A stretch of 64,000 bases of DNA from Terrabacter tumescens. GTDB lineage: Bacteria > Actinomycetota > Actinomycetes > Actinomycetales > Dermatophilaceae. The stretch is from NCBI RefSeq assembly GCF_014646815.1, contig NZ_BMNZ01000002.1, positions 310,001 to 374,000 on the forward strand. Reading direction: 5' to 3'. Positions 33,500 to 41,550 of this stretch are shown here, in pieces. A program made the position numbers and the translations under genes. Each line of letters starts with the position of its first letter. The first letter of the stretch is position 1. The notes under the pieces are model-generated. The model made no database searches. It was not told the origin of the DNA and saw nothing but the letters and a program-made list of their open reading frames with translations.

Positions 33500-33737
33500 G
33501 CGGCAGCGTCCGTTGGCCGGTGTGGCGCGTCCGTCTCCTGGCCAACCTCACCGCCCAGGGCGTGGTGCAGCGAGGCTGCCGGTCCCGTAGTCGACGACCC
33601 GACCGGCGAGGTTTGGGGGCTCTTCCCAGTTGAGGGTGTAGAAGGCGGTCGGCTGGAGCGCGGAGGGGTCGGCGCGTCGGTGCCCGGGTAGGGGTCGAGG
33701 CCTCCCGAGGATGGGAGCTCAGACACTGCCCACCTAG
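33500..33737. other. intergenic island segment with a likely gene remnant
   Basis: Contains copy 2 of the 24-bp direct repeat (33578-33601). On the minus strand, about 33553-33726, one frame starts MSELPSSGGLDPYPGTDAP and a neighbouring frame continues ADPSALQPTAFYTLNWEEPPNLAGRVVDYGTG. Both look like real protein, so this may be a small frameshifted gene. In repeat copy 1 the same stretch reads RVVD-stop-GTG. No family recognised. Confidence 0.35.
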
Positions 33738-34574
33738 CTAGGCCGGCTTGCGGACGAGGGCCTCAAGTACGCTCAAACGGCCCTCGTCCGCACTCCGGGC
33801 CGCGTTGATCTGATATTCCCCGATCCGCTCGCCCATGAGCGTCTGCAGCCCCAGCGGCGGCAGCCCGTGTTCCTCCAACCGCCGGCGGTTCTCCCGCAAG
33901 TCCGGCAGGACCTCCTCCGTCTTGTCCCGGAAGATCACGATCTCGAACCCCGCGGTGAGAACTTGCTCCCGTGTCTCCTCGGGCGAACACAAAAAGCTCG
34001 TGCCCGGCCCTGCCGCCCAGGTCAGCGGGTAGTCGGGCTCGCCTTTCGGCCCGGCTCCGTAGTGGGAGAATGCGAACACCGCGCCGGGGCGAAGCACACG
34101 AAGCGCCTCGGCAAAGAAGCGCCGCTTGTCGTCGATGTTCATCGCCACGTTCTCGGAATAGGCTCGGTCGAACCCATCGTCCTCGAAGGGCAGATCGGTC
34201 GCGCTGCCCTCCACCACGCGCACGCGATCCGAGAGGCCGGTCGCGGCATTCAGCTCCTCCGCCGCGCGGCAGAACTCCGGCGTCAGGTCGAGCGAGGTCA
34301 CGTGGCAACCGAAGTGCGTCGCGGTCCACCGCGCCGGTCCGCCGATCCCGCCGCCGATGTCGAGGATGCGCTCGCCGGAGAGGGGTTCGAGGAGCGCTAC
34401 CGTCTCCTTTGTCGCCTTCAGCCCCCGGCCGTGGAAGTGGTCGAGTGGGGCGAGCGCGTCGGGCGTAATCGGGCCCGCCTCGCTGCCTCCTGCCGCCCTA
34501 AGCGCAGCGAGGATGCGGGCTGCGATGCCCTCGATGGCGTAGTGGTCTTGGACCTTGTTACCGGCTGCGGTCAT
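33738..34574 (-). CDS. class I SAM-dependent methyltransferase, likely horizontally acquired
   Basis: 278 residues from ATG with GGAGGAG. SAM motif I is GERILDIGGGIGGPARW (about residues 67-83), then HVTSLDLTPEFCRAAEELN (acidic residue at the end of strand 2), VRVVEGSATDLPFEDDGFDRAYSENVAMNI and a C-terminal sheet. This resembles sarcosine/dimethylglycine- or ubiquinone-type methyltransferases; the substrate is not predictable. GC is visibly lower than in neighbours, and the sequence is more like proteobacterial homologues, suggesting transfer. Short CTAGCTAGG copies sit at both ends (33734-33742, overlapping the TAG stop, and 34652-34660), next to a truncated ISL3 transposase. Confidence 0.8.
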   Translation of the reverse strand: MTAAGNKVQDHYAIEGIAARILAALRAAGGSEAGPITPDALAPLDHFHGRGLKATKETVALLEPLSGERILDIGGGIGGPARWTATHFGCHVTSLDLTPEFCRAAEELNAATGLSDRVRVVEGSATDLPFEDDGFDRAYSENVAMNIDDKRRFFAEALRVLRPGAVFAFSHYGAGPKGEPDYPLTWAAGPGTSFLCSPEETREQVLTAGFEIVIFRDKTEEVLPDLRENRRRLEEHGLPPLGLQTLMGERIGEYQINAARSADEGRLSVLEALVRKPA

Positions 34575-34651
34575 GTTTCGTTCTCCTCCCGAGCCGCCCG
34601 AGGTCGAGGGCTTGCGAGGTTTCGTATGACAAATCCCTGAGAGGCTCAAGG

Positions 34652-34660
34652 CTAGCTAGG
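34652..34660. repeat. CTAGCTAGG direct repeat (second copy at 33734-33742)
   Basis: Nine identical bases flank the methyltransferase gene. ISL3-type elements make 8-bp target duplications, and CTAG is rare in this genome, so it may mark an insertion. Confidence 0.4.
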
Positions 34661-34671
34661 AAGACCTCGAC

Positions 34672-35328
34672 GTGCCTGACGCTACCTTCGCGACCCCTGA
34701 TGTGACGACGTTTTGCCGCCTCGACGAGCTGGGTCTGGTGGTGGTCGGCCACCACCACCAACCGGATCGAGCGGTGCTGGCCTGCCGGGTCGCCGACGAC
34801 GCGGTCGAGGAGGCGGACCGCTGGTGCCGGCGCTGCGGCTGCGAGGGTCGCCCGCGGGACACCGTCACCCGTCGCCTGGCGCACGAGCCGGTGGGCTGGC
34901 GGCCGACGACGCTGCTGCTGTCGATCCGCCGCTACCGGTGCGCTGGCTGCGGGCATGTGTGGCGCGAGGACACCAGCCGCGCCGCGGAGCCGCGGGCGAA
35001 GCTGACCCGCACCGCGCTGCGGTGGGCGGTCGGGCTGGTCTGTCGGCACCTCACCGTCGCGCGTCTCGCCGAGGCCCTCGGGGTGTCGTGGAGCACCGCC
35101 AACACCGCCGTGCTCGCCGAGGGGCAGCGCGTCCTGCTCGAGGACCCGACTCGCTTCGACGGGGTCCGGGTGATCGGCGTCGATGAGCACGTGTGGCGGC
35201 ACACCCGCCGCGGCGACAAGTTCGTCACCGTCGTCATCGACCTCACGCCGGTCCGGGACGAGACGGGCCCGTCGCGGTTGCTGGGCGCGCGGGCCGTCGT
35301 GGACTTGCCGACCGCGGGCGGCCGGTGA
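34672..35328 (+). mobile_element. ISL3-family transposase, 3' truncated
   Basis: 218 residues from GTG. N-terminal zinc-finger-like region with C-x-x-C pairs (WCRRCGCEGRPRD and YRCAGCGHVWRED), a helix-turn-helix (LTVARLAEALGVSWSTANTAVLAEG), then the first strand of the DDE catalytic core GVRVIGVDEHVWRHTRRGDKFVTVVIDLTPVRD with the first Asp. Full ISL3 transposases are about 400+ residues; here the frame ends soon after, in ARAVVDLPTAGGR, so the other two catalytic acids are lost. Remnant, not autonomous. Forms the right edge of the low-GC island. I could not define terminal inverted repeats. Confidence 0.75.
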
Positions 35329-35346
35329 GCACGAGGACGCGGCGGG

Positions 35347-35392
35347 ACGGCATACGACCCATGCTCTCGTACGGCCTGCTCTCGTATGCCGT
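35347..35392. repeat. inverted pair of GTATGCC motifs
   Basis: ACGGCATACGA (35347-35357) and TCGTATGCCGT (35382-35392) form an 11-bp inverted repeat between the truncated transposase and the potassium channel gene. Confidence 0.6.
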
Positions 35393-35504
35393 GTGGCGGG
35401 CTCCGTCCGCTGCCGGGCCGCGCGTGACGACCTGCCCGCGCGGACGGGCCCGCCGCCCTATCCTCGGTCTCGGGGCGTCGCCTCACGAGCGAGAGGAGGC
35501 GCGG

Positions 35505-36254
35505 ATGGCCACAGCCAGCACGCCGCCGCCCTCCCGGGGCGACCTCATCGCCGGCAACCGGCTGCTCGACCGCTTCGACCTCGTGCTGCTGCTCGTCCTC
35601 GCCGTCATCGTCAGCCAGACGCTCGTCGACACGCGCGGCTCGGTGTGGGGCTCGCTCGTCACGCACTCGGTCACCGGGCTCGCGCTCGTCGTCGCGACCC
35701 GGGCGTCGGGGGCCCGGCGGCGGGTCCGGCGGATCCTCGACGTGCTCGTCGTCCTGACACTCGTCAGCAACGTCGCGCTGCTCCTGCCGTCCGGCGGCGC
35801 GCCGATCCCGCCCGACTCCCTGCAGCCCGAGGGCGTGTGGCTGCTGCCGGCGCTCGTCCTGCCCGTCATCATCGGCCGCCGGCTGCTCCAGCACCAGGTG
35901 GTCCGCGTGCAGACCGTGCTCGGCGCCGTCGCCGCCTACCTGCAGATCGCCGTCGCCTACGCCACGCTCTTCCAGAACATCGACGGCCTCACCGCCGCGC
36001 ACTTCTTCGGCACGCAGGTCTCGACGACCGTCTACACCTACTTCAGCCTCACGACGATCTCGACGGTCGGCTACGGGGACTTCACGGCGACGACCGACCT
36101 GGCCCGGCTCGCGGCGACGAGCGAGGCCGTCATCGGGCAGGTCTTCCTCGTCACCTTCGTCGCCCTGATCGTGTCGCGCTTCGCGGCCGGACCGGGACGC
36201 GGCGCCGCGACCGAGGTTCCATCGGAGAGCGCCACGGGCGACGCCGCGAGCTGA
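35505..36254 (+). CDS. two-TM-type potassium channel protein
   Basis: 249 residues from ATG with GAGAGGAGG at good spacing. Several hydrophobic helices in the first 150 residues; the pore helix and selectivity filter T-V-G-Y-G-D is at about 187-192 (SLTTISTVGYGDFTATTD), followed by the inner helix (VIGQVFLVTFVALIVSRF). No RCK/TrkA-N regulatory domain, only a short cytoplasmic tail. K+ flux across the membrane. Convergent with the DUF389 gene (2 bases apart). Confidence 0.85.
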   Translation: MATASTPPPSRGDLIAGNRLLDRFDLVLLLVLAVIVSQTLVDTRGSVWGSLVTHSVTGLALVVATRASGARRRVRRILDVLVVLTLVSNVALLLPSGGAPIPPDSLQPEGVWLLPALVLPVIIGRRLLQHQVVRVQTVLGAVAAYLQIAVAYATLFQNIDGLTAAHFFGTQVSTTVYTYFSLTTISTVGYGDFTATTDLARLAATSEAVIGQVFLVTFVALIVSRFAAGPGRGAATEVPSESATGDAAS

Positions 36255-36256
36255 GC

Positions 36257-37255
36257 TCAGGTCGTCGAGCCGAGGTCGATGCTCTCGCCGACCGACCTCT
36301 CGAGCACGACGGGTATGCCGGTCGGCAGCTTTGCGCTGAGCTCGCTCATGAGCGTCGTGGTCGGGGGCAGGTCGTCGGGTGCTCGGACGTGGACGACGAG
36401 GGTGAAGCCCTGGTTCGTGATGTCGACGACCTCCGCACCGGGCGTCGACGCGAGCCAGGTGCGCGTCGTCTCGCGCCCGATCTCGGTCAGCTTCGCGACG
36501 GCCAGGCTGATGACCGAGTTGAGGGCGACGGGTACGAGGACGAGCAGCACGAGCAGCCCGAACGTCACGCGCACCCTCCTCCGGGAGGGGCCTCCCTGCT
36601 CGCGGATCGCGCTCGTGTAGCCCAGCGTCGTGAAGACGAGGCTGCCGGCGAAGACGAGCGCGAGGAAGTTCGAGAGGAAGAGCACGAGCGCCCCGAACGC
36701 GAGGCTCGGGCTGCCCTCGGCGAGGCAGATGCCGACGACGCAGAGCGGCGGCACGAGCGAGATCGAGATGGCGACGCCCGGCAGGATCGCGGCGACGTCC
36801 CGCCGGGCCAGGGCGATGGCGCCCGCGAACCCGGTGGCGAGGGCGCCGACGAGGTCGACGAGGCGGGGGCTCGTGCGCGCCGCGACCTGAGCGTTGCCGA
36901 GCAGGTCGTAGGGGCTCGGCAGCATGAGCGAGAAGAGCGCCCCGACCGCCATGACCATGAGGCCGCCGAGCACGACGAACTTGACGCCCCCGGTGCGCTC
37001 CCGCTTCACGAGCGCGAGGGCGGTCCCCATGATCGGCGTCGAGAGCGGCGCGATGATCATGGCCCCGATGACGGTCGCGGTCGAGTCCGCGATGACTCCC
37101 GCGCTCGCGATGCAGGCGGCGAGGAAGAGCATCGTCCAGTACGCCGACCGCTTCGCCCGCAGGTCGCCCTCGTTGAGGTCGAGGTCCGAGGTGAGCTCCT
37201 CGAAGGTCCGGCGCTGGTTCTCGGGCAGCACGCGGGCCCGGATCGCGGTGAGCAT
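36257..37255 (-). CDS. DUF389 membrane protein
   Basis: 332 residues. Six or more helices with DUF389 signatures: SAYWTMLFLAACIASAGVIADSTATVIGAMIIAPLSTPIMG, GFAGAIALARRDVAAILPGVAISISLVPPLCVVG, and a C-terminal cytoplasmic domain of ~80 residues (about 245-332). The family is implicated in small-molecule transport but poorly characterised. Start ATG at 37253-37255. A GTATGCC copy is at 36313-36319. Confidence 0.85.
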   Translation of the reverse strand: MLTAIRARVLPENQRRTFEELTSDLDLNEGDLRAKRSAYWTMLFLAACIASAGVIADSTATVIGAMIIAPLSTPIMGTALALVKRERTGGVKFVVLGGLMVMAVGALFSLMLPSPYDLLGNAQVAARTSPRLVDLVGALATGFAGAIALARRDVAAILPGVAISISLVPPLCVVGICLAEGSPSLAFGALVLFLSNFLALVFAGSLVFTTLGYTSAIREQGGPSRRRVRVTFGLLVLLVLVPVALNSVISLAVAKLTEIGRETTRTWLASTPGAEVVDITNQGFTLVVHVRAPDDLPPTTTLMSELSAKLPTGIPVVLERSVGESIDLGSTT

Positions 37256-37309
37256 GGCTCAGTCTGTCCGAGCAGCGGTCGCGCCGTCCGTCGTTCGTGC
37301 CGCGTCCTT

Positions 37310-37353
37310 GGGTGCTGCGTGGGTGCTGCGTGGGTGCTGCGTGGGTGCTCCGC
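37310..37353 (+). repeat. 11-bp tandem repeat, four units
   Basis: GGGTGCTGCGT three times and a degenerate fourth unit GGGTGCTCCGC, between the divergent DUF389 and acetyltransferase genes. Confidence 0.8.
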
Positions 37354-37373
37354 GCGTGCCCCGGCCCGGGCCC

Positions 37374-37379
37374 TAGCAT
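37374..37379 (+). promoter_or_regulatory. leaderless-type -10 box TAGCAT
   Basis: Seven bases before the ATG at 37387. Confidence 0.5.
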
Positions 37380-37386
37380 CGGCGAC

Positions 37387-37923
37387 ATGTCCGAGCTGCT
37401 CGTGCGTGACGCCACCGCCGACGACGCCGAGGCGTGTGCGGCGATCTACGCGCCCTACGTCATGGGGACGACGATCACCTTCGAGACCGAGCCGCCCGAC
37501 GCGCCGGAGATGGCCCGGCGGATCGCCAAGGCGCAGGCGAGGCACGCCTTCCTCGTGCTCGAGCAGGACGGCGCCGTCGTCGGCTACGCGTATGCCGGGC
37601 CGTTCAAGGAGCGCGCCGCCTACCGCTGGTCGTGCGAGGTGTCGGTCTACCTCGCGACCGACCGGCAGGGACGGGGTGGTGGCCGCCGGCTCTACGAAGC
37701 GCTGCTCGAGCGGCTGGCCGCACGCGGCTACCGGATGGCCGCCGCCGGGATGACCCAGCCCAACGAGGCGAGCGGCCGCCTGCACGCGGCGATGGGGTTC
37801 GAGCCCGTGGGCACCTACCGCGCCATCGGCTGGAAGCTCGGCGCCCCGCGCGACGTCCTCTGGGTGCAGCGCGCGCTCGGCGACCCCCTCGCCCCGGGCG
37901 AGACACCGCCCGAGCCCACCTGA
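37387..37923 (+). CDS. PAT/Bar-type GNAT N-acetyltransferase (MnaT-like)
   Basis: 178 residues from ATG at 37387, supported by TAGCAT seven bases before it. The N-terminal sequence LLVRDATADDAEACAAIYAPYVMGTTITFETEPPDAPEM is typical of the phosphinothricin/methionine-sulfoximine acetyltransferase group. GNAT motif A at about 99-115 (VSVYLATDRQGRGGGRRLYEALLE), then GMTQPNEASGRLHAAMGFEPVGTYRAIGWK. Likely acetylates an amino-acid-like amine with acetyl-CoA. Followed by a perfect hairpin terminator. Confidence 0.85.
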   Translation: MSELLVRDATADDAEACAAIYAPYVMGTTITFETEPPDAPEMARRIAKAQARHAFLVLEQDGAVVGYAYAGPFKERAAYRWSCEVSVYLATDRQGRGGGRRLYEALLERLAARGYRMAAAGMTQPNEASGRLHAAMGFEPVGTYRAIGWKLGAPRDVLWVQRALGDPLAPGETPPEPT

Positions 37924-37934
37924 CCCGCGCGCGA

Positions 37935-37971
37935 AAGTGCCCACTCGACGTGAGACGTCGAGTGGGCACTT
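37935..37971. terminator. GTCGAGTG-family hairpin between convergent genes
   Basis: Perfect 17-bp arms (AAGTGCCCACTCGACGT and its complement) around a GAG loop, 11 bases after the acetyltransferase stop and before the convergent OYE gene. No U-run. Belongs to the GTCGAGTG palindrome family. Confidence 0.75.
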
Positions 37972-38037
37972 CGTCACCAGGCCGTATGCCGCGTGGCCGG
38001 GCCGTGTCAGGCCGTGTCAGGCCGTGTCAGGCCGGCA

Positions 38038-39108
38038 TCAGGGGAGGGCGGGGTAGTCCGTGTAGCCCTCGGCGCCGCCACCGTAGAAGGTCTGCGGGTT
38101 CGGCTCGTTGAGCGTGGCACCCTCGCGCCAGCGACGGACGAGGTCCGGGTTGGCGAGGAACTCGCGGCCGACGGCGACGGCGTCACCGAGGTCGCGCTCG
38201 AGGATGTCCTCGACGTCGGCGAGCTCGGTCACCTTGCCGAAGCCGGTGTTGAGGATGACCGGACCCCCGAAGCGCTTGCGCAGGTCGCGCACGATGTCGG
38301 ACTCCGGGTCGCCGAGGATGCTGAGGTAGGCCAGGCCGAGCGGCGCGATGCCCTCGACGAGCGACTCGTAGGTCGCTGCGGTGTCGGCCTCGTCCTCCTC
38401 GAGCACGCCCTGGATGTTGTGCGCGGGGGAGATGCGGATGCCGACGCGGTCGGCGCCGATCGCCTCGGCCACGGCCTTGGTGATCTCGACGGTGAGGCGC
38501 GCGCGGTTCTCGGGCGAGCCGCCGTAGGCGTCGGTGCGCTGGTTGCTGCTCGGGGCGAGGAACTGGTGCGGCAGGTAGCCGTTGGCGGCGTGGACCTCGA
38601 CGCCGTCGAGCCCGGCCGCGACGGCCTGACGCGCAGCGTGGACGAACTCGGCCACGAGCGCGGGGATCTCGTCGGTCTCGAGGGCGCGCGGGACGGCATA
38701 CGCCTGCTGACCCTTCGGGGTCACGATCTCGCCCGGCGCGGCGATGGCGCTCGGGGCGACGCTCTCGAGGCCACCCTTGTTGTCGGGGTGGGCCACACGG
38801 CCGGCGTGCATGAGCTGGACGACGACGTGGCCGCCGCCCTGGTGCACGGCGTCGGCGACGAGGCGCCAGCCGGCGACCTGCTCGTCGGAGTGCATGCCGG
38901 GGGTGTCGAGGTAGCCCTGGCCGACGGCGCTCGGCTGGGTGCCCTCGGTGATGATGAGGCCGGCGCTGGCGCGCTGGCCGTAGTACTCGGCGTTGAGCTC
39001 GGTCGGCGCCTGGCCCTCGCCCGCGCGGTTGCGCGTCAGCGGTGCCATGACGAAGCGCTGGGGGAGGTCCCAGCGGCCGATGCGGATGCTCTCGAAGGCC
39101 GTGGACAC
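38038..39108 (-). CDS. alkene reductase (old yellow enzyme family, FMN)
   Basis: 356 residues from GTG at 39106-39108 with GAGGAG. OYE TIM barrel: FVMAPLTRNRAGEGQAPTELNAEYYGQRASAGLIITEGTQPS, VVVQLMHAGRVAHPDN, FVHAARQAVAAGLDGVEVHAANGYLPHQFLAPSSNQRTDAYGGSPENRARL, then GRPFLANPDL-type ending. The catalytic His-Asn pair position (EVHAANGYL) is present. Reduces activated alkenes with NADPH. A convergent terminator lies before its 3' end, and a 250-base gap follows upstream. Confidence 0.9.
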   Translation of the reverse strand: MSTAFESIRIGRWDLPQRFVMAPLTRNRAGEGQAPTELNAEYYGQRASAGLIITEGTQPSAVGQGYLDTPGMHSDEQVAGWRLVADAVHQGGGHVVVQLMHAGRVAHPDNKGGLESVAPSAIAAPGEIVTPKGQQAYAVPRALETDEIPALVAEFVHAARQAVAAGLDGVEVHAANGYLPHQFLAPSSNQRTDAYGGSPENRARLTVEITKAVAEAIGADRVGIRISPAHNIQGVLEEDEADTAATYESLVEGIAPLGLAYLSILGDPESDIVRDLRKRFGGPVILNTGFGKVTELADVEDILERDLGDAVAVGREFLANPDLVRRWREGATLNEPNPQTFYGGGAEGYTDYPALP

Positions 39109-39281
39109 AGGCCTGCTCCTCACGTGTAGGGGGCTGTCGGTGACGGTTGGCGGCGCCACCGTGGTCGATGGAGCCTTCAACTACCTAGGCGACAAGGCGT
39201 GCGGGTCGGCGATCATTCCCGCGTGTCCAGGGTTGGCCGTGTGGGCGATCCCACCCGACTGCGGCGTTCGTGGGGGCATGA

Positions 39282-39315
39282 CGAAGGGGAGGATGCCGCA
39301 GCATCCTCCCCTTCG
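39282..39315 (-). terminator. hairpin terminator downstream of the CHAP gene
   Basis: CGAAGGGGAGGATGC, loop CGCA, then the perfect 15-base complement; 45 bases past the CHAP stop. No U-run, as usual in high-GC actinobacteria. Confidence 0.75.
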
Positions 39316-39359
39316 CGTGCGCTCAGTTCGCGTGGAACTCCGCGGTCATCGACGGACCG

Positions 39360-40235
39360 TCACGGCGCGTAGATGTACTTCATGCCCGGACCGTCGGTCA
39401 GCGTGCGCGTGTTGTAGTTGTACGCGCCGGCGAGGGCGTTCATCTCGATGATGGTGACCTGGTTGCCGTTGACCGCGGTCACCCAGGCGACGTGGCCGAC
39501 GCTCGAGGAGCCGTGGACGCCGGGCTCCATGACGAGGATCGAGCGCGTGCGGGGCGTGCCGCTCACGGTGTAGCCCGCGGAGGCTGCGCCGGTGTCCCAG
39601 ACCATCGCGTTGCCGGTCCAGCCGCCGGGGTAGTAGCCCTCCGACTTGTACCACTGGGCGAGAGCGCCCCAGGTGCACTGGCCGGCGGTGGCCCAGTTGT
39701 GCGAGGAACGCATGCCGGACGAGGCGCTCGGCACGGAGGTGTTGACGCTGACCTTGGCCGACGAGGTGGTCTTCGTCAGGGTCTTGCGGGTCAGGTCACG
39801 CGAGGCGCGCTGGGCGGCGAGCTTGCGCTCGGCAGCAGCCTTCTTCGCGGCGGCACGCTCGGTCTTGACCTGGACGTCCTCGATGACCTGCGGCTTCGGC
39901 TTGGCGACGCGTCCGGCGACGGCCTGCTGCACCGCGGGGGCGTAGCCGATCTTCGACAGGGCGGTCGACACGGCGGGAGCCGCGGCGGTCGCGGGGCCGA
40001 CAGCAGCCGGGGCCGCGGCCTCGGAGCCTGCCGCAGCGACGTTGCCCGAGTTGGGCGACAGGGTGTCGGCGCTCGCCGGGTTGGCGAAGGTGGCGACGAG
40101 GCCACCCGTTGCGGCGACAACGGCCCCGGCCTTCATGGCCGGCTGAGCCGACTCACGGGCGAGGAGCTTGAGTTCGTTGAGGGGGTTGTGGCGGCCAGGT
40201 GCACGGTGGCGACCGCGGATGTTCTCTGAGTTCAC
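39360..40235 (-). CDS. secreted CHAP-domain peptidoglycan hydrolase
   Basis: 291 residues from GTG. A basic start, hydrophobic signal segment (about 34-57, MKAGAVVAATGGLVATFANPASA, Ala-x-Ala type cleavage), an Ala/Pro/Ser-rich region, a Lys/Ala-rich coiled stretch (~125-155), and a C-terminal CHAP domain with ATAGQCTWGALAQWY (catalytic Cys) and SVGHVAWVTAVNGNQVTIIEMN (catalytic His, Glu/Asn). It cleaves amide bonds in cell-wall peptidoglycan. Its leader holds a c-di-AMP riboswitch, so expression likely tracks c-di-AMP, linked to osmotic and wall stress. Confidence 0.9.
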   Translation of the reverse strand: MNSENIRGRHRAPGRHNPLNELKLLARESAQPAMKAGAVVAATGGLVATFANPASADTLSPNSGNVAAAGSEAAAPAAVGPATAAAPAVSTALSKIGYAPAVQQAVAGRVAKPKPQVIEDVQVKTERAAAKKAAAERKLAAQRASRDLTRKTLTKTTSSAKVSVNTSVPSASSGMRSSHNWATAGQCTWGALAQWYKSEGYYPGGWTGNAMVWDTGAASAGYTVSGTPRTRSILVMEPGVHGSSSVGHVAWVTAVNGNQVTIIEMNALAGAYNYNTRTLTDGPGMKYIYAP

Positions 40236-40245
40236 GCTTGATGCC

Positions 40246-40415
40246 TCTCCGCGCCTACGAAGTTAGCTGTCGGGTTCGGGCGGAAAGGTGCCCGGCCTCG
40301 GACCCGAGAGACGTGACTTCGTCGCGCGGGGGCCAAGGCTTAACCCCAAGGACGTCCGGAGTCGTTGCGCCGGACGCCCGGAGAAACGTGTGGTTCCTCC
40401 GCTCCTGTCACAAGG
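40246..40415 (-). ncRNA. cyclic di-AMP riboswitch (ydaO/yuaA type) in the CHAP gene leader
   Basis: Reading the minus strand: GACAGGAGCGGAGGAACCAC at the 5' side, then CCTTGGGGTTAAGCC in the middle and ACCCGACAGCTAACTTCGTA followed by GGCG at the 3' side, about 10-25 bases before the GTG. These blocks are the conserved core of the ydaO/yuaA (RF00379) class. Known: this riboswitch is common upstream of wall hydrolases in actinobacteria, where c-di-AMP binding represses. Predicted effect here: less hydrolase when c-di-AMP is high. Confidence 0.85.
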
Positions 40416-40726
40416 TTTGATCTCTCTCGTCAGGCGGTGACAGGACTAGGCGGTCCACCTCACGAGAGCCCGACCTGGTGGCCGGACTTGGGAAGAGTAA
40501 ACGAGTCAACTGGCAAATGTCACGCCACGGTAACGACGACGCGCGGGGAACGCCCCTGAATGTCCGGAGTGCGTGCCTATACCCGCGCTTTACCTTGCGT
40601 TGGCTGAGACGTGGATCACAGTGGGTCGTCGTATCCCGAGATCCTCTCCCGGGTAGGCCGCCGGTCCCGTCAGCCGGCGCTGGGAGGGGCCCGACGGCAT
40701 ACCTCGCAGTGAGCGGGCGCGTGGCC
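40416..40726. other. promoter-side gap upstream of the riboswitch, no gene
   Basis: 311 bases with no protein-like frame. AT content is higher than average; the minus strand holds TTGCCAGTTGACT near 40510 and several possible -10 boxes, none paired convincingly. A GTATGCC copy is at 40696-40702. Confidence 0.4.
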
Positions 40727-41533
40727 TCAGCTCGTGCCGGTGAGGTGACCGAAGACCACGACGTTGTCGCGGTACTCGTTGCGGCTGTCGGTCGGGCCGC
40801 CGCACGTCACGAGGCGAATCTCCGCCTTGGTGAAGTCGCCCCGGTAGACGGCCTCGGTCGGGAACTGCGTCTTCTTGTAGGCCGCGACCGTGTCGACGGT
40901 GAAGCGCAGGTGCGAGCCGTCCCGGCGCGACACCTTGACGACGTCGCCGGCGCGGACCCTGCCGAGCTCGTAGAAGATGCCCGGCACCCCGGAGGGGGTG
41001 TCGACGTGCGCGGCGAGGACCGCGGGGCCGAGCTGTCCCGGGGTGGGGCCGGCGTCGTAGAGGCCGACCTCCTGGGCCGTGCCCGGCACCGAGATCGTGC
41101 CGTCACGCTGGATGCTGAGCGGCACGAAGTGGGACGAGCGCACCCCGATCGACGGGATCTCGATCGACGTCGGCTCGGACGCCTCGAGGAAGTCCCCGAA
41201 GCCGTTGTCGTCGCTCGTGCCCGGCTCGGCGCTCGGCCTGGTGCCTGCCGAGGTGCTCGGAGATGGGCCGGTTGTCGGTGTCCCGCCCTGACCGGGGGAG
41301 GCCGTCGGGCCCGCCGGGGACGTGCTGGCCGAGGGCACCCCGGCCGCCGCGGGTTGCGGCGGGCCGGGGGTCCCTGACGTCCCTCGGAGGCCGAGGACGA
41401 GCGCGATGACCCCGACGACGACCAGGGCGGCCGTGACCGCGACGGCTGCCCTGACACCCGCGCCACTCACGCCACTGCGGCGAGCGGGGCGGGTGGGGCG
41501 GTCACCGTCGGGGGACTGGGTGCGCTCGCTCAC
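40727..41533 (-). CDS. class F sortase
   Basis: 268 residues from GTG. One membrane helix (about 29-48), a Pro/Ser/Thr/Gly-rich linker to ~115, then the sortase barrel with catalytic His176 (LAAHVDTP), Cys244 (LVTCGGP) and Arg255 (NEYRDN). The short length and the HVDT...TCGG motifs mark class F. Sits 17 bases downstream of a CHRD protein with a sortase-like tail, so the pair is probably one operon: enzyme plus substrate. Confidence 0.9.
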   Translation of the reverse strand: MSERTQSPDGDRPTRPARRSGVSGAGVRAAVAVTAALVVVGVIALVLGLRGTSGTPGPPQPAAAGVPSASTSPAGPTASPGQGGTPTTGPSPSTSAGTRPSAEPGTSDDNGFGDFLEASEPTSIEIPSIGVRSSHFVPLSIQRDGTISVPGTAQEVGLYDAGPTPGQLGPAVLAAHVDTPSGVPGIFYELGRVRAGDVVKVSRRDGSHLRFTVDTVAAYKKTQFPTEAVYRGDFTKAEIRLVTCGGPTDSRNEYRDNVVVFGHLTGTS

Positions 41534-41550
41534 GGGAGGAGTCCCGTCGC

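Noticed and set aside
35183-37753. Very long plus-strand open frame and a minus-strand counterpart
   Set aside because: Runs across the channel and DUF389 genes in other frames and is Arg/Ala-rich without recognisable motifs.
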